DNA of 64,000 nt from Tamarix chinensis. Taxonomy: Eukaryota > Streptophyta > Magnoliopsida > Caryophyllales > Tamaricaceae. The position numbers were made by a program, and so were the translations under genes. The stretch is taken from contig CM060177.1 in the NCBI GenBank assembly GCA_030549775.1, forward strand, positions 53,632,638-53,696,637. Direction: 5' to 3'. Shown piece by piece: positions 1-11,090 of the stretch (within the stretch, counting starts at the first letter, position 1; each line of letters begins with the position of its first letter). Below the pieces are notes generated by a model. That model saw nothing but the letters and a program-made list of their open reading frames with translations, was not told where the DNA came from and did not search any database.

Positions 1-254
1 TAATCAACAATCACCTATAAAACTGTATTATCTATGGGCAATGGAATCAATACCATATGAAAACACTAAAATAATATGTAAATAATAAGGCATAAAACAT
101 AAAACAATAACATAATATAAAAATCAATTGAAGTAAAGGTATGAAAGAGGATAGGTGTACATGTAAGTTAACAATAAGTGATGTAAGATAAGCATCAATT
201 CCATAAATTATTGTTATATATAAACACAATCCATTATTTTTTTATGTTTATTTT

Positions 255-675
255 AGCACCCCCACTATTATTAATTAGATAGAATGGATTAAAGCACCTT
301 TCAAGGAAGAGCACACCTGAACCACTATTATCGTTCAATGGAATGAACTCTACATATACTAGGGTAACAAACTTCTGTCCACTATTCTTGAACAAATGGA
401 ATAGTCTAAAGCACCTCTAAAGGTAAATAAAAAAAAAATACTTGAACTACTATTATTGTCTGAAAGAACAAACACAACACCTCGGTCCTAGCTCAAGTAA
501 TCTTTCTCTTTAAGTGATTAATACCTTATCCATGTGTTACGTCTCTCATAATCATTTTCTCATTCATAATGATTTGAAGAGCTTTACTATACTTAATTTA
601 GTGTAACGTATTGATGCATCATTCAAAGGAGAACATTCATAAGACATTATTATTGTTCGGCGGAATGGACACATA
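255..675 (-). repeat. dyad-repeat cluster of LTR A
   Basis: Five degenerate units of the LTR dyad repeat occur near 261, 321, 379, 446 and 645. On the plus strand each reads CCACTATTATT, about ten variable bases, then GGAAT or GGAATGGAC. On the LTR sense strand this is GTCCATTCC...ATAATAGTGG. The same unit recurs in elements B and C, LTR1, LTR3 and LTR G. Confidence 0.6.
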
Positions 676-1752
676 ATATATATTATTTGTTTTGTTATAT
701 ACACATAATATACATTAGCCTAATTCACGTGATCATTGACTTTAAATGATTAGCATCTTATTATGTAGTTTTGTTATATAAAGAAAATAATGCAAGACTC
801 ATTTAGATATAAATGAAACATAATTGAAAGCATGTAAGGCACAACCACATAATTATAGGGACATTCCCTAAGGAAAGGTCACAATTTCCCTATGAAACCA
901 TAATTTCACATTATAAGCATAACCCCATCTATAATACTCATTCATCCATCAAATTTGACTACACCTGACTCAAATATTATTGTTATCAACATATCCAAAA
1001 ATTACGATTTTACTCAAATATCTTACAAATACGATAATGACCATGTCTCTTGAGTTACCATTTATAACCCTTACAAAACCCTAATTTCACAAGTTAGAAA
1101 TAAAGTTTCCCATAAAGCTCATATAATGACCAAATTTAATATGCATTCATAAAATTCCAATACTAACAATATATATGGAAATGAAGGTCTAACTCTAATG
1201 TTTTACACATATGATGATTACACCGCCTGTAAGGTTACTATTTCTAATTTATGTTATTTCCTTATTTTATTTTGACTTAAAAAATTGTATTTACTCCAAA
1301 ATTTTCACATGATATTCTTAGAATATTTTAAACCATTTAACATATTAAATCTAAAATACCCTTAAGGACGCCAAAATACACAAATTTCATAAAAACCATA
1401 TATGTTTAATATCATTACTTTCCAATTATCAAATTACTGCATTACCATATGTATTAAATATACTCATGTACCTTTTACCATAATTTATACAAACCCACAT
1501 TACAATACTATATATCACGCTAATTCACTTAAGGTTTACAAATTAAAAAGTATTGCAGCATTGTCTCATAACAACATTAACAACATGACATTATCAATAT
1601 CATAAAATCCAACATGTGATTTCATAAAAGGTACACATAATCTGCCAAAAGTCCCTAACGACAACATGTATCCTTACCAAACAATTCTCTAGCTTGTAAG
1701 CACATATGAACCTAACCCACTTCCTCTAAGATCACCAAAAATACCTAAGAAA

Positions 1753-1831
1753 TGATGATGATGATGATGATGATGATCATGATGATCATGATCATGATGA
1801 TAATGATAATAATAATAATAATAATAATAAC

Positions 1832-1896
<65 letters not shown>
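1753..1896. repeat. compound GAT/AAT trinucleotide microsatellite
   Basis: About 50 bp of GAT (with a few GATCAT variants) runs directly into about 90 bp of near-perfect AAT repeats. It lies inside LTR A, where the related LTRs also carry simple trinucleotide tracts. Confidence 0.95.
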
Positions 1897-1897
<1 letters not shown>

Positions 1898-2399
1898 CAT
1901 AATTAGAACTTAAGAATACAACCAAGGTAAAGCTTAAGCAAAATAGGGTGGAAAAAGGAGCAAAACCAAAGAAATAGGTATGGGACAAGGTGTGGCACAA
2001 TTAGAGTTGTTGTAAGAAGAATTGTCTCAACAATTAGGGAGTGGTATGAGGAAATCATACAACTAGAGTGTTGTAACATGAGATCTTCTTGTTTGGCAGA
2101 AAGGGAAGCTAGAATACCTCATATTGGAGGGATGGTAGTAGCTTGAAATTGAGGTGTTTTGGAGGATAGGGCAACGTGAGTTTGTGACACTATAAGGGGT
2201 GAGTAACTCAAGCTTCTCATATAGGTGAGGATGAGCAACATGATATGTTCACACTATGATTGCTTTGTAGCATGAGGTCAGGGGAAACAGATCTTTGCTA
2301 GGGCAAAATGGTTGTTTTTTAGTTGACCAATGTACGTGAAAGCTATAAGAAGGGAGAGGGAGACCAAAGAGAGTTTGGTGAGGCATTAAATAATATAAG

Positions 2400-2416
2400 G
2401 AGAGAGAGAGAGAGAG
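2400..2416. repeat. (GA)n microsatellite
   Basis: Short uninterrupted GA dinucleotide run in the AG-rich, promoter-side part of LTR A. Confidence 0.9.
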
Positions 2417-2627
2417 TATAGGGGTATATATACACAATAGATGGAAAAAATGTAAAGGACATCAAAGAAGATAAGGCAAGGGAAGTAGACACATATAAGA
2501 GGATCAAAGGAGGGGATTTTAGGGGGAAATTTTGGGTAAAAGTCCACCAAACACATCCCATGAGTTGAGGGAGATGATAGTGGTGATTGTGAATGTAGGA
2601 TAGGTAGGTTTAGGGGTGGAAGATAAG

Positions 2628-4173
2628 TGATAAATGGGATGTATAGATTATTTTCATGCATAAAAATGTCATTTATCCCGTATTAATTTTATAACATTTA
2701 ATATTTTCTTAGAGTTTTTCTCTTTTGAATAGATTTTGTAGGAAAAGAAAAAAATTGAAGAAATTCAAGGAGAAATCAACAAAAAGAAGAAATCAAGTAA
2801 ATAACACATCAAGAAACATTGAATCAAGGGGAGCAAAGTTGGAAATGAAGCATATACGCCAAGAGAAGTTGTGCTAAAATTTTAATGGAAGAATAGTGAA
2901 AGAACAAAAAACACGGCACCCCCAAGTTTCCTAAACATGGGTCGTGTTAAAATCTCAACCTTTGATTCAGAATCCAGCATTTGGTAGAGAAGTTGGAGAA
3001 AAACACGGAGGTCCCGTATTTTCCTTAAAATTTGTAACCGTCTGCGCGATCTATTTATGATATATTCTCTATCAATTAAGGGTTCGAAGGAGTCGGTTTT
3101 TAGATGTTGAAACATTTTGAATGTACTCTATTTCTCTATTCCCTCTAGAATATACATGTATTACATAATTCCAACTTCTTTTATCTTTTTGTATTATAGT
3201 GAACAATTGACAATCTGCACTTCAATTGATAAGTCCCTCTCTATTCCTTTATCAATTGCAGTTTCTCCATTTTGATTGAATGCAAGTAAATTATCTGCAA
3301 TTGCACTTTTGTTTGTTCTATTGTTGGTGTGTTGTGTTACTATTAGATATTGGTGTTGTGTTGTTGGCATTAATTTCAAATCATTGTATGTTATAGTGTG
3401 GTTTCTAAATATGTAGATGTTAGAGTAAATAAAACAGGGTAGGATGATTTGAGGATGGAATTATGTTTCAAATACAGCAACGTACTTTGCATGTTTGATT
3501 CTAGATGAAATTTAATTGAATTAACGGATGGAATTGAATGATTTCGTATCATAGATTAAGAATTAAAACTAATTAGATTGATCACCTATTTTAGTTTAGA
3601 ACTTAATCTTTGCTAAGACAACATAATTAACCTGTAATTTTTAATCAATTTGTCTAAAGTAGTAAGAAGATTAATTGTTAATCTTGTCTGTTAATTCATA
3701 TAATTACATAATCCGAGCTTATGTGGTTATGATTGTAGTTGACTGCTTTCCATTCATAATACTGCCTTTAATTGAATCTAGTGTTCGTAACCTAGGTTAT
3801 TAAATGGTTAGGAAATAAATTGAGAGCTTATTTAATTTATTAAGATCGAGTGAAAGCAAAGAAATGAATTATTATGATTTTCTAGAGGTCAACATTAAAT
3901 CACATAGAATCACTCTTCTTCTTTGAGTATTTGGTACCTTGATTCCCTCATCAATTCATTCCTACCCCCATTTATCAAGTAGTGAACAAAGTTTAATATA
4001 TTTAGATTTAGTATTAGAATTAATGAAATTGTATAACTGGGATTATAACATCAATTTAAAAATTAGTGATTAAAATACCATTCCTTGTGGGTTCGACTCC
4101 TTCTTACCACATACTACGTAATTGGGAATTAGGATTTATGTATTAAATTTGTTGTGTATAGGACAACGCATCA
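2628..4173 (+). repeat. 5' LTR of the Athila-type element
   Basis: It is nearly collinear with 13853-15413. It starts TGATAAATGGG and ends GACAACGCATCA. Compared with the 3' LTR it has lost about 21 bp near 3018, removing one arm of the second CCGTGTTT/AAACACGG hairpin. Its first hairpin (about 2910-2950) is also damaged. Scattered point differences between the two LTRs suggest an old insertion. Confidence 0.93.
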
Positions 4174-4179
4174 AATTTT

Positions 4180-4198
4180 TGGTGCCGTTGCTGAAGAA
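4180..4198 (+). promoter_or_regulatory. primer binding site, tRNA-Asp-like
   Basis: TGGTGCCGTTGCTG begins 6 bp after the LTR end. Athila elements typically carry TGGCGCCGTTGCC here, complementary to the 3' end of tRNA-Asp. This copy differs by two C-to-T changes and diverges further downstream, so priming would be weakened. Confidence 0.75.
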
Positions 4199-4458
4199 TG
4201 GCAATTATAATCTTTAGTTTTGTTTTTGGTGATGTTTCTTATTTTTGTTTTCAATAAATTCTCCAAGTGTACTCATCTATTCTTTAATTATGTGAAATCC
4301 TCAAGTACTCGCAATTGAGATCATTCACAATTGAGCATCAAGGACAAATTATCCCATCCATTGATCCAAATTCTTCCTCTCCAATTGTAACCTGAACAAG
4401 AAGGAAATTGGAGCACGCTTGTCATATTCTATTACCTTCTTAAGAAAGTTCCACAAAT

Positions 4459-5960
4459 TTGGGAGAAGACCACATAGAGGTTGTGTTTAATACACCTTGC
4501 CACATCAATCCACCTATAGCAGATCGATCCCTCAAGGAGTTAGATGCTCCTATCTTCAATCCTAATCTTTTATGTATTGATTATCCTGCTGATAATGATA
4601 CTTGTGAGATCAGACCTAGATTAATACGCGCTTTACCTATTTTTATAGGATTTAGAGACAACAACTCCATGGGTTCAGGTTGTTTCACTGATCCTAACAA
4701 ATTTCTTAAGGAATTCCATATAGCGTGTTTTGGTATGAAACCGAATGGAGTAAGTGTAGAACAACTTAAACTCAAAGCTTTTCTTTTGCTTTGGTTGATG
4801 CTGCTAAGGAATTGTTATATGATTTACCAACGGGGTCGATGAGTACTTGGATTGATATGCAAAAGGTTTTCCTTGAAAAATATTTTCCTTCATCTACAAC
4901 AACTAACATATGAAAAGAAATATGCGGTATTAGGTAAGATGGAGGAGAATCATTACATGAATATTGGGAACGCTTTAAGAAATTCTGTGGTAGTTGCCCT
5001 AATCATCAAATTAGTGAGCAATTATTAATACAATACTTTTATGAAGGTTTATCTCCTATGGAATATGATAGATGCTACTAGTGGTGGTGCTTTGGTTGAT
5101 AAGACACCTACCAAGGCTAAAATATTAATTGCTAATATGGCATCTAACTCTCAATACTGCAATAGGGGTAATACTTCTATGTCTCAATAGGTGAAAGAGA
5201 CCAATATTGCTAAATTGAAAACACAAGTGTCGAATTTGACAGTTCTTGTAGAAAGAGTTGTGGTTAAAAAGAATCCTACCAAGGTATGTGGAATTTGTTC
5301 TTTTACTGGGCTTCCTACTGATATGTGTCCTACTTTGCAGGAAGAAAAACAAGTGAATGCCATTGGAGGACAACCATTACCAAAATGAAATGATCCATTT
5401 GCTCCAACATATAATCCTAGATGGAAGGATCATCAAAACCTAAGGTATGGAAATACTCAACAAGGTGGTAATTCATATTTCCAACCACAGGTTTATCAAA
5501 ATCAATAGGGATATAATCCACCTCTCTTATTCTTCCATGTTCCACCCAATCACCAAAGACCACCATTTCAACCAATGGCTCCACCACAAGTTCCACAACA
5601 ATCAGGAGGAATGCCTTTGGAAGACTTGGTGAAATCTTTGGCTACCAACACATTACAATTTCAACAAGAGACCAAAAATGGCATCAATAATTTGGAGAAT
5701 CAAGTGATTCAATTGGCATATTCCCTTGGGAACCTACAAGCATAAGGATCCTCAAAATTTCCTAGTCAGACGAAAATAAATCCTAGGGAAAATGCTAGTG
5801 CTATCACAACTCGTTGTGGGAAACAATTGTTAGATCTAAGAAAAGCGAGTGAGGAAGAAGACATAAGTAAAGATTTAGATGAAACAATTGCTAAAGAAGA
5901 AAAGAATGAAGATTCACAAAAGGTAACTAAGGTTGGCCAGAAACAAGAAGATGAATTATG
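4459..5960 (+). pseudogene. gag: Athila-type gag remnant
   Basis: Capsid-like protein of the element, expected to package its RNA in virus-like particles. An open stretch at 4459-4842 has no ATG start. It carries the capsid-type block LIRALPIFIGF, then DPNKFLKEFHIACFGMKP and a GVSVEQLKLKAF block. A frameshift near 4790 moves the homology to another frame (LLYDLPTGSMSTW), with stops after it. A CX2C-type motif (VCGICSFTGLPTDMCP, about 5284-5330) stands where Athila gag has its zinc-finger-like motif. Later come a QFQQET...NNLENQVIQLA coiled-coil-like segment (about 5655-5720) and SAITTRCGK, both typical of Athila gag. At least three frame changes and several stops are needed to follow it. It is clearly non-functional. 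Confidence 0.85.
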
Positions 5961-5969
5961 ACAAGTAGA

Positions 5970-6830
5970 TATTCGACATATTTAAAAAGGTAGAAGTTAA
6001 TCTCCCTCTCATTGATGCGATTAAACAAGTACCAAGGTATACAAAATTCCTCAAGGATTTGTGTACTAACAAAAGGAAATTGAAGGGAGATGAAAAGGTA
6101 AGTGTAGGAGAAAATGTGTTAGCAATTTTGCAAAGAAAGCTTCCACCAAAATGCAAGGATCCAGGTATTTTTACTATACCCTGCAAGATTGGAAACACGA
6201 GGTATGAAAAATGCATGCTTGAGTTAGGTGCTTTAATCAATGTCATGCCTTAATCTATTTTTAATACCCTAAGTCTGCGTCCTTTAAAGGAAACTCATGT
6301 TGTTATTCAATTGGCTGATAGATCTAACGCATATCCTGAAGGGGTAATTGAAGATGTCTTAGTTTAGGTAAATGAATTGGTTTTTCCTACTGATTTTTAT
6401 GTGTTAGATATACAAGATAATGGTTTAGCTAATCCCTCTCCTATATTGTTAGGTATACCATTCCTAAAAACTTCAAAAATAAAAATTGATGTACATGATG
6501 GAGTTTTGACCATGGAGTTTGATGGTGAAGTCATTAGGTTTAACATATATGACTCCATGTAATACCCTACAGATGGTGAAGTGGTATCTATGATTGATGT
6601 CATTGAGGATTTAACTGAAATGGTGTACAAATTATCATCGGTAGATCCTTTAGAAGTAACCTTGACACAATGCATAGAAACTGAAGGATTGGAAGAGCTG
6701 AACAAGATGTATGATGTTAAAGAAGAAATCAAAGATGTAGTAGCTACTTTGGGAGCATGTCCTAGTAGAATTGGAAGATTTATGGATTTTCCATTGACAT
6801 TAGATAGACCTTTACCTTCCACATAGCAAG
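5970..6830 (+). pseudogene. Athila-type aspartic protease remnant
   Basis: This protease would cleave the gag-pol polyprotein. The pre-protease segment (LCTNKRKLKGDEKVSVGEN, from 6059) and the protease itself run to about 6562 in two frames. The second ends with the family block PILLGIPFLKTSKIKIDVHDG and MEFDGEVIRFN. The active-site motif, expected as D-L-G-A-S, reads E-L-G-A-L at about 6212-6230: both the catalytic Asp and the following Ser are replaced. A TAG at about 6365 replaces an expected Gln codon. The linker to RT continues open at 6581-6826. It follows gag and precedes RT, as expected for Ty3/gypsy. Confidence 0.83.
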
Positions 6831-6944
6831 CACCAGAATTGGAGTTGGAACCTCTACCTAACCATCTCAAATATGCATTCTTAGGAGATAAAATACCCTT
6901 CCTGTTATCATCTCTAGTGAACTAACATCCCAACAAGAAGAAAA

Positions 6945-8490
6945 ATGGTCAATGTTTTGAAAAAGTATAAATCTTATTTAGGATGGACAGTTGCTGATAT
7001 TAAGGCTATTAGTCCTTCAGTATGTATGCATCGGATTTTAATGGAAGATGATTTGAAGCCAGGTAGACAAGTACAACGTAGGTTGAATCCGATCATAATG
7101 GAGGTTGTGAAGAAAGAGGTGTTAAAATTGTTAAGTGTGGGAGTCATATATCCAATCTCTAATAGTAGTAGGGTTAGTCCTCTTCAAGTTGTCCCAAAGA
7201 AAACAGGAATAACAGTAGTGGAAAATGATAAGGGAGAAATGGTTCCTACTAGAGTTCAAAATGGTTGAAGGGTATGTGTTGACTATAGGAAGTTGAACTC
7301 CATGACTAGGAAAGATCATTTTCCTTTACCATTTAGAGACCAAATGTTAGAATAGCTAGTGGGTCATCCTTATTATTGTTTTCTTGACGGTTATTGTAGA
7401 TATGTGTAGGTTCCCATAGCTCTAGAAGATCAAGAGAAAACCACATTTACATGTCCTTACGGTACGTTTGCGTATCGACGTATGCCATTTGGATTATGTA
7501 ATGCCCTAGCTACATTTCAAAGGTGTATGGTAAGCATATTTTCCAAATATTTGGAGAAATAATCGAGGTACTTATGGATGACTTTAGTATTCATGGAGAT
7601 ACTTTTGAAGAATGCCTAGGTAATTTGACTCTTATCTTAAAAAGATGTCTTGAAACGAATCTTGTGCTAAACTCTGAAAAATGCCATTTTATGGTTCAAC
7701 AAGGAATAGTTTTGGGACATGTCATTTCAGCTAAACGAATTGAAGTAGAAAAGGCAAAAATCGATCTTATAGCTTCATTATCTTATCCATCAACTACTAA
7801 AGATGTGCATTCATTTTTAGGCTATGCTGGATTTTATCGCCGATTTATTAAGGATTTTTCTAAAATAGCCCAACCATTATGTAAGCTTCTTCAAAAAGAA
7901 ACAGAGTTTTAATTTGATGATGCATGCAAGAAATCATTTGACCACCTGAAGGACAAATTGATCAGTGCACCCATACTTCAACCACCCGATTGGAACTTTC
8001 CCTTTGAATTAATGTGTGATGCATCTAACTTTGTTGTTGGTGCAGTGTTAGGTCAAAGGATTGGGAAAGATCCACATGTGATATACTATGCCTCATGAAC
8101 TTTGAATGAAGCTTAGCTTAATTACACAACTTCTAAAAAGGAGCTTCTTGCCATTGTCTTTGCTTTGGATAAATTTTGTTCTTTTTTGTTAGGAACTGAG
8201 ATAATTGTTTATTCTGACCATGCAACCTTGAAATATCTGTTAGTAAAGAAGGAAGCAAAACCAAGATTAATTAGATGGATACTTCTACTCCAAGAATTCA
8301 ATATATATATCAAAGATAAGAAAGGATTAGAAAATGGAGTAGCAGATCATCTAAGTCGGTTAATCAAGGAAGTTGAAGTTGAAGTACCTATAAATGAAAC
8401 ATTTCCGGACGAACAATTTCATGTCATTGGGAATGAGATACCATGGTATGCTGACATGGTAAACGTTTTTGTGACAAAGGTATTTCCTTA
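6945..8490 (+). pseudogene. Athila-type reverse transcriptase and RNase H remnant
   Basis: The RT would copy the element RNA into DNA. ATG 6945 opens a 107-residue stretch with the N-terminal RT blocks (YLGWTVADIKAISPSVCMH, MEVVKKEVLKLL, PLQVVPKK). After a stop at about 7266 come RVCVDYRKLNSMTRKDHFPLPF and the MPFGLCNA block. A frameshift near 7555 then leads into the catalytic segment VLMDDFSIHGD (about 7570), with the two Asp intact, and the thumb FLGYAGFYRRFIKDFSKIA. RNase H follows ([39 protein letters not shown]), ending VADHLSRLI near 8360. In-frame stops at 8096 (TGA) and 8114 (TAG) stand where Arg and Gln are expected. The part after 8360 is the spacer to integrase. Confidence 0.88.
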
Positions 8491-8518
8491 ACGTTTTACT
8501 AAAGCACAGAAAGATAGG

Positions 8519-9740
8519 ATGAAGAGTCAGGCAAACTATTATTTATGGGATGATCTATACTTGTGGAAACAATGTGCTGACCAAATCATTAGAAGGTGTA
8601 TTCTTGATAATGAAATTCTTTCTATCTTAAAATTTTGCCACAGTTATGCTTGTGGGGGTCATTTTGGTCCTAATAGAACAACTTATAAAATTTTAGAAAG
8701 TGGATTTTTCTAGCCTACATTGTTTAAGGACGCTTATGAATTTTACGAAACATGTGAAAACTGTCAAAAGACTAGAGGACTAGGTCCTATAGAAATGAAA
8801 TGCCACAAACTCCTATCATAGCATATGAAATCTTTGATGTTTGGGGTATGGATTTCATGGGTCCTTTTCTATAATATTTTGGTTTCAAATATAATCTCGT
8901 CACCGTTGATTACTTGTCAAAATGGGTGGAGGCCAAGGCCACCCGTACTGATGACGCTAAGGTTGTTGTAAAATTTCTTTGGACTAACATTTTTGCAAGG
9001 TTTGGCTTACCAAAAGCTATAATTAATGATAAAGGTTCACACTTCTACAACACAATGGTAGAAGCATTGTTAAAGAAATATCATGTAATACATCAAATCT
9101 CTATAGTATATCATCCACAAACCAATGTCAAGCCGAAATATCTAATCGAGAAATCAAATCCATCCTGGAAAAAATGGTGAAACCAACAAGAAATGAATGG
9201 AGCTTACACATCAATGATGCTCTTTGGGCTTATCGCACAACTTTCAAAACTCCAATTGGTATGTCACCATATTTTTTGGTTTATGGTAAGCCTTGTCATC
9301 TTCCGGTTGAATTGAAACATAAAGCTTTTTGGGCCGTAAAGAAATGTAACATGGAGTCAACCAAAATTGGAAGGCATAGAAGACTCCAATTACAAGAACT
9401 GGAAGAAATAAGAAATGATGCTTTTGAAACTGCATTGAGATATAAAGATCGAACTAAGGCAGTTCATGATACGTTCATTCTTAGAAAGAGTTTCGAAATC
9501 GGCCAAAAAGTTTTGTTATACCATTCTCGCTTGAAGCTATTTCTATGGAAATTAAGGTCGAGATGGATTGATCCATTTATTGTAACTAATGTGTTTTCTC
9601 ATGGTGCAGTAGAAATTAAGAGTGAGAAAACAGGAAAGATGTGGAAAGTGAATGGACACCATCTCAAACCTTTTTATGAAAGACACTATGTGCAAAATCT
9701 GGAAGTGGTAGATCTTACCATTCCAAGTTATAAAGGTTGA
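8519..9740 (+). pseudogene. Athila-type integrase remnant
   Basis: Integrase inserts the DNA copy into the genome. The zinc-binding HHCC region is at 8630-8770 (CHSYACGGHFGPN, then a TAG at 8711 where Trp is expected, then CENCQKTR). The catalytic core starts near 8840 (GMDFMGPF) and continues from 8914 ([29 protein letters not shown]), so the first two acidic residues are visible. A frameshift near 9135 damages the YHPQTNG..E region. The C-terminal part is open from ATG 9174 to 9740: [30 protein letters not shown] and a tail ending [10 protein letters not shown]. No chromodomain is seen, as expected for Athila. The final 188-residue stretch is the longest intact piece of this element. Confidence 0.88.
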
Positions 9741-9899
9741 TAGAATGGAATTTTATCACTTAGGAAACACCCAAGTGTTGTACATAAGTTTTCCTTATCC
9801 CATACTTTTTTATATTTGGTGTGGTATTGTATGTTTATCATGTTTATGTGTGTGGAAGTAAATTTTAGGTACATTTGTATTTCTATTACTTTATAAAAA

Positions 9900-10275
9900 A
9901 CGGGGGGCGCTGTATTACCACAACACGCCCCATGTTTTTCCGTATGACAAAAAATAGAAAAGGCAGAAACATTCTGCAATAACATCGGGGGCGTGTTTAT
10001 TAAACACGACCCGTGTTTTTATCTGAGGAAAATTTTTCAAAAATTCCAGGGACATTTCAAAGGAATACGGGGGGTTCGTATTTCTCAAATACGGACCATG
10101 TTTTTACATCTGTCATTTTTACCAAATTCTAGAAACTTTTCAAAAAAATATGGGGTGTCCGTGTTTACCAAATACGGCCCGTATTTTTCTTTTAGAAAAT
10201 TTTCCCCTGAACGAGAGAGTTTAAAAAGAAACACAAGGGTACCGTATTTTTGAAATACAGTCTATGTTTCTTGAA
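9900..10275 (+). repeat. 83 bp tandem array of GTGTTT...AAACAC hairpin units
   Basis: Five units begin near 9909, 9991, 10075, 10158 and 10241, spaced 82-84 bp. Each has CGTGTTT or CGTATTT, a 3-6 bp loop, AAACACG or AAATACG, then CCCGTGTTTTT. The second unit (GCGTGTTTATTAAACACG) is the most regular. The same hairpin is present twice in each LTR of this element. The array lies between the integrase stop and the post-pol ORF. Confidence 0.85.
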
Positions 10276-10279
10276 AAAA

Positions 10280-11090
10280 AACTACTTTTTTTCTCCTGTG
10301 TTTCCAGATCCACAAAAAAACGACACCTATACCAATTCGAAACTATCTCTAATCTGCGACACCATACCAGTTCTCTCCTTTCGAATCCTCCATTTCTTTA
10401 CCAATTCCTTTAATTCCACTCATGCCTACTCTCATTCATCATCCCTATCACTCCTCCATCCATAATTTTCTCTCTTAGACCCTATCTTTTGCTCCCACCA
10501 CTGCAAAGTCGACGAACACATTTTCAAACCCTAATTTCAATTCTTGCTACATTCGTCCAAAATTAAGTGAATTACTTTAGGGCTTTTGTTTAATTCGACT
10601 TTCCTGAGCATTATCAATCTTCCTTCTGCAATTTCATTCATCCATATTCACAATCCAAAGGTATGTGCCCTATTTCACATTCTCTGCAAAATCTGTTTAA
10701 TTATATACTTGTTAATATAAATGTGTAGATTCAGTATGTGTGGAAATAACTTGTAACAATATATTTGCAACTTTGTGTTAAATTTGTTGCCAAACTTACA
10801 ATGTACATAATTATTGACTTATTACAAGTTTAGGGCACATGTGTTGCAAAAGTTCTAAAATGAAATTTTTTGCCAATTGTAATACATTCTTGGTAAATTT
10901 GGGGTATATGATGAATTCATTCTTGAAAAATGAAATTCTTTTTCCTTGCATATTGAGACTATGAATATGTTTATGCATGATAATATCAAAGAGAATCAAT
11001 TCAGTAAGCATTGGACATGTTTTTGTGAAACATTACACATGCAAGCCAAACAGAATTTTATCACTTTACTAATGTCTATATGTTTTGTAG
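10280..11090 (+). promoter_or_regulatory. leader of the post-pol ORF with a candidate intron (10661-11090)
   Basis: The stretch upstream of the post-pol ORF is C/T-rich like a plant 5' UTR (10310-10660). It carries a good 5' splice site, CCAAAG/GTATGTG, at 10660/10661, and a T-rich 3' splice site, TGTTTTGTAG, ending at 11090, immediately before the ATG at 11091. The resulting 430 bp intron is AT-rich. Splicing is known for env-like ORFs in some plant gypsy elements. Its use here is my inference. No clear TATA box was found. Confidence 0.45.

Larger units (their letters stand above)
1..2627 (-). repeat. LTR A, left part (minus-oriented gypsy LTR)
   Basis: This AT-rich stretch aligns by eye, block by block, with the complete minus-oriented LTRs of elements B and C. 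The shared blocks are a cluster of ACTATTATT...GGAAT repeat units (about 261-480 and 641-670), a middle section with TATCCTTACCAA near 1669, and an AG-rich promoter-side section. It stops at the Athila insertion and resumes at 15414. The left end lies outside the window. I see no coding region. Whether A is a solo LTR or the 5' LTR of an element further left cannot be decided here. Confidence 0.7.

Noticed and set aside
255..675. Regularly spaced repeats resembling a CRISPR array
   Set aside because: Units are degenerate, the spacers are similar to each other, and the block is inside a plant LTR.
1689..2000. 103-residue minus-strand ORF with long Leu, Tyr and His runs
   Set aside because: It is the translation of the GAT/AAT microsatellite, with no other support.
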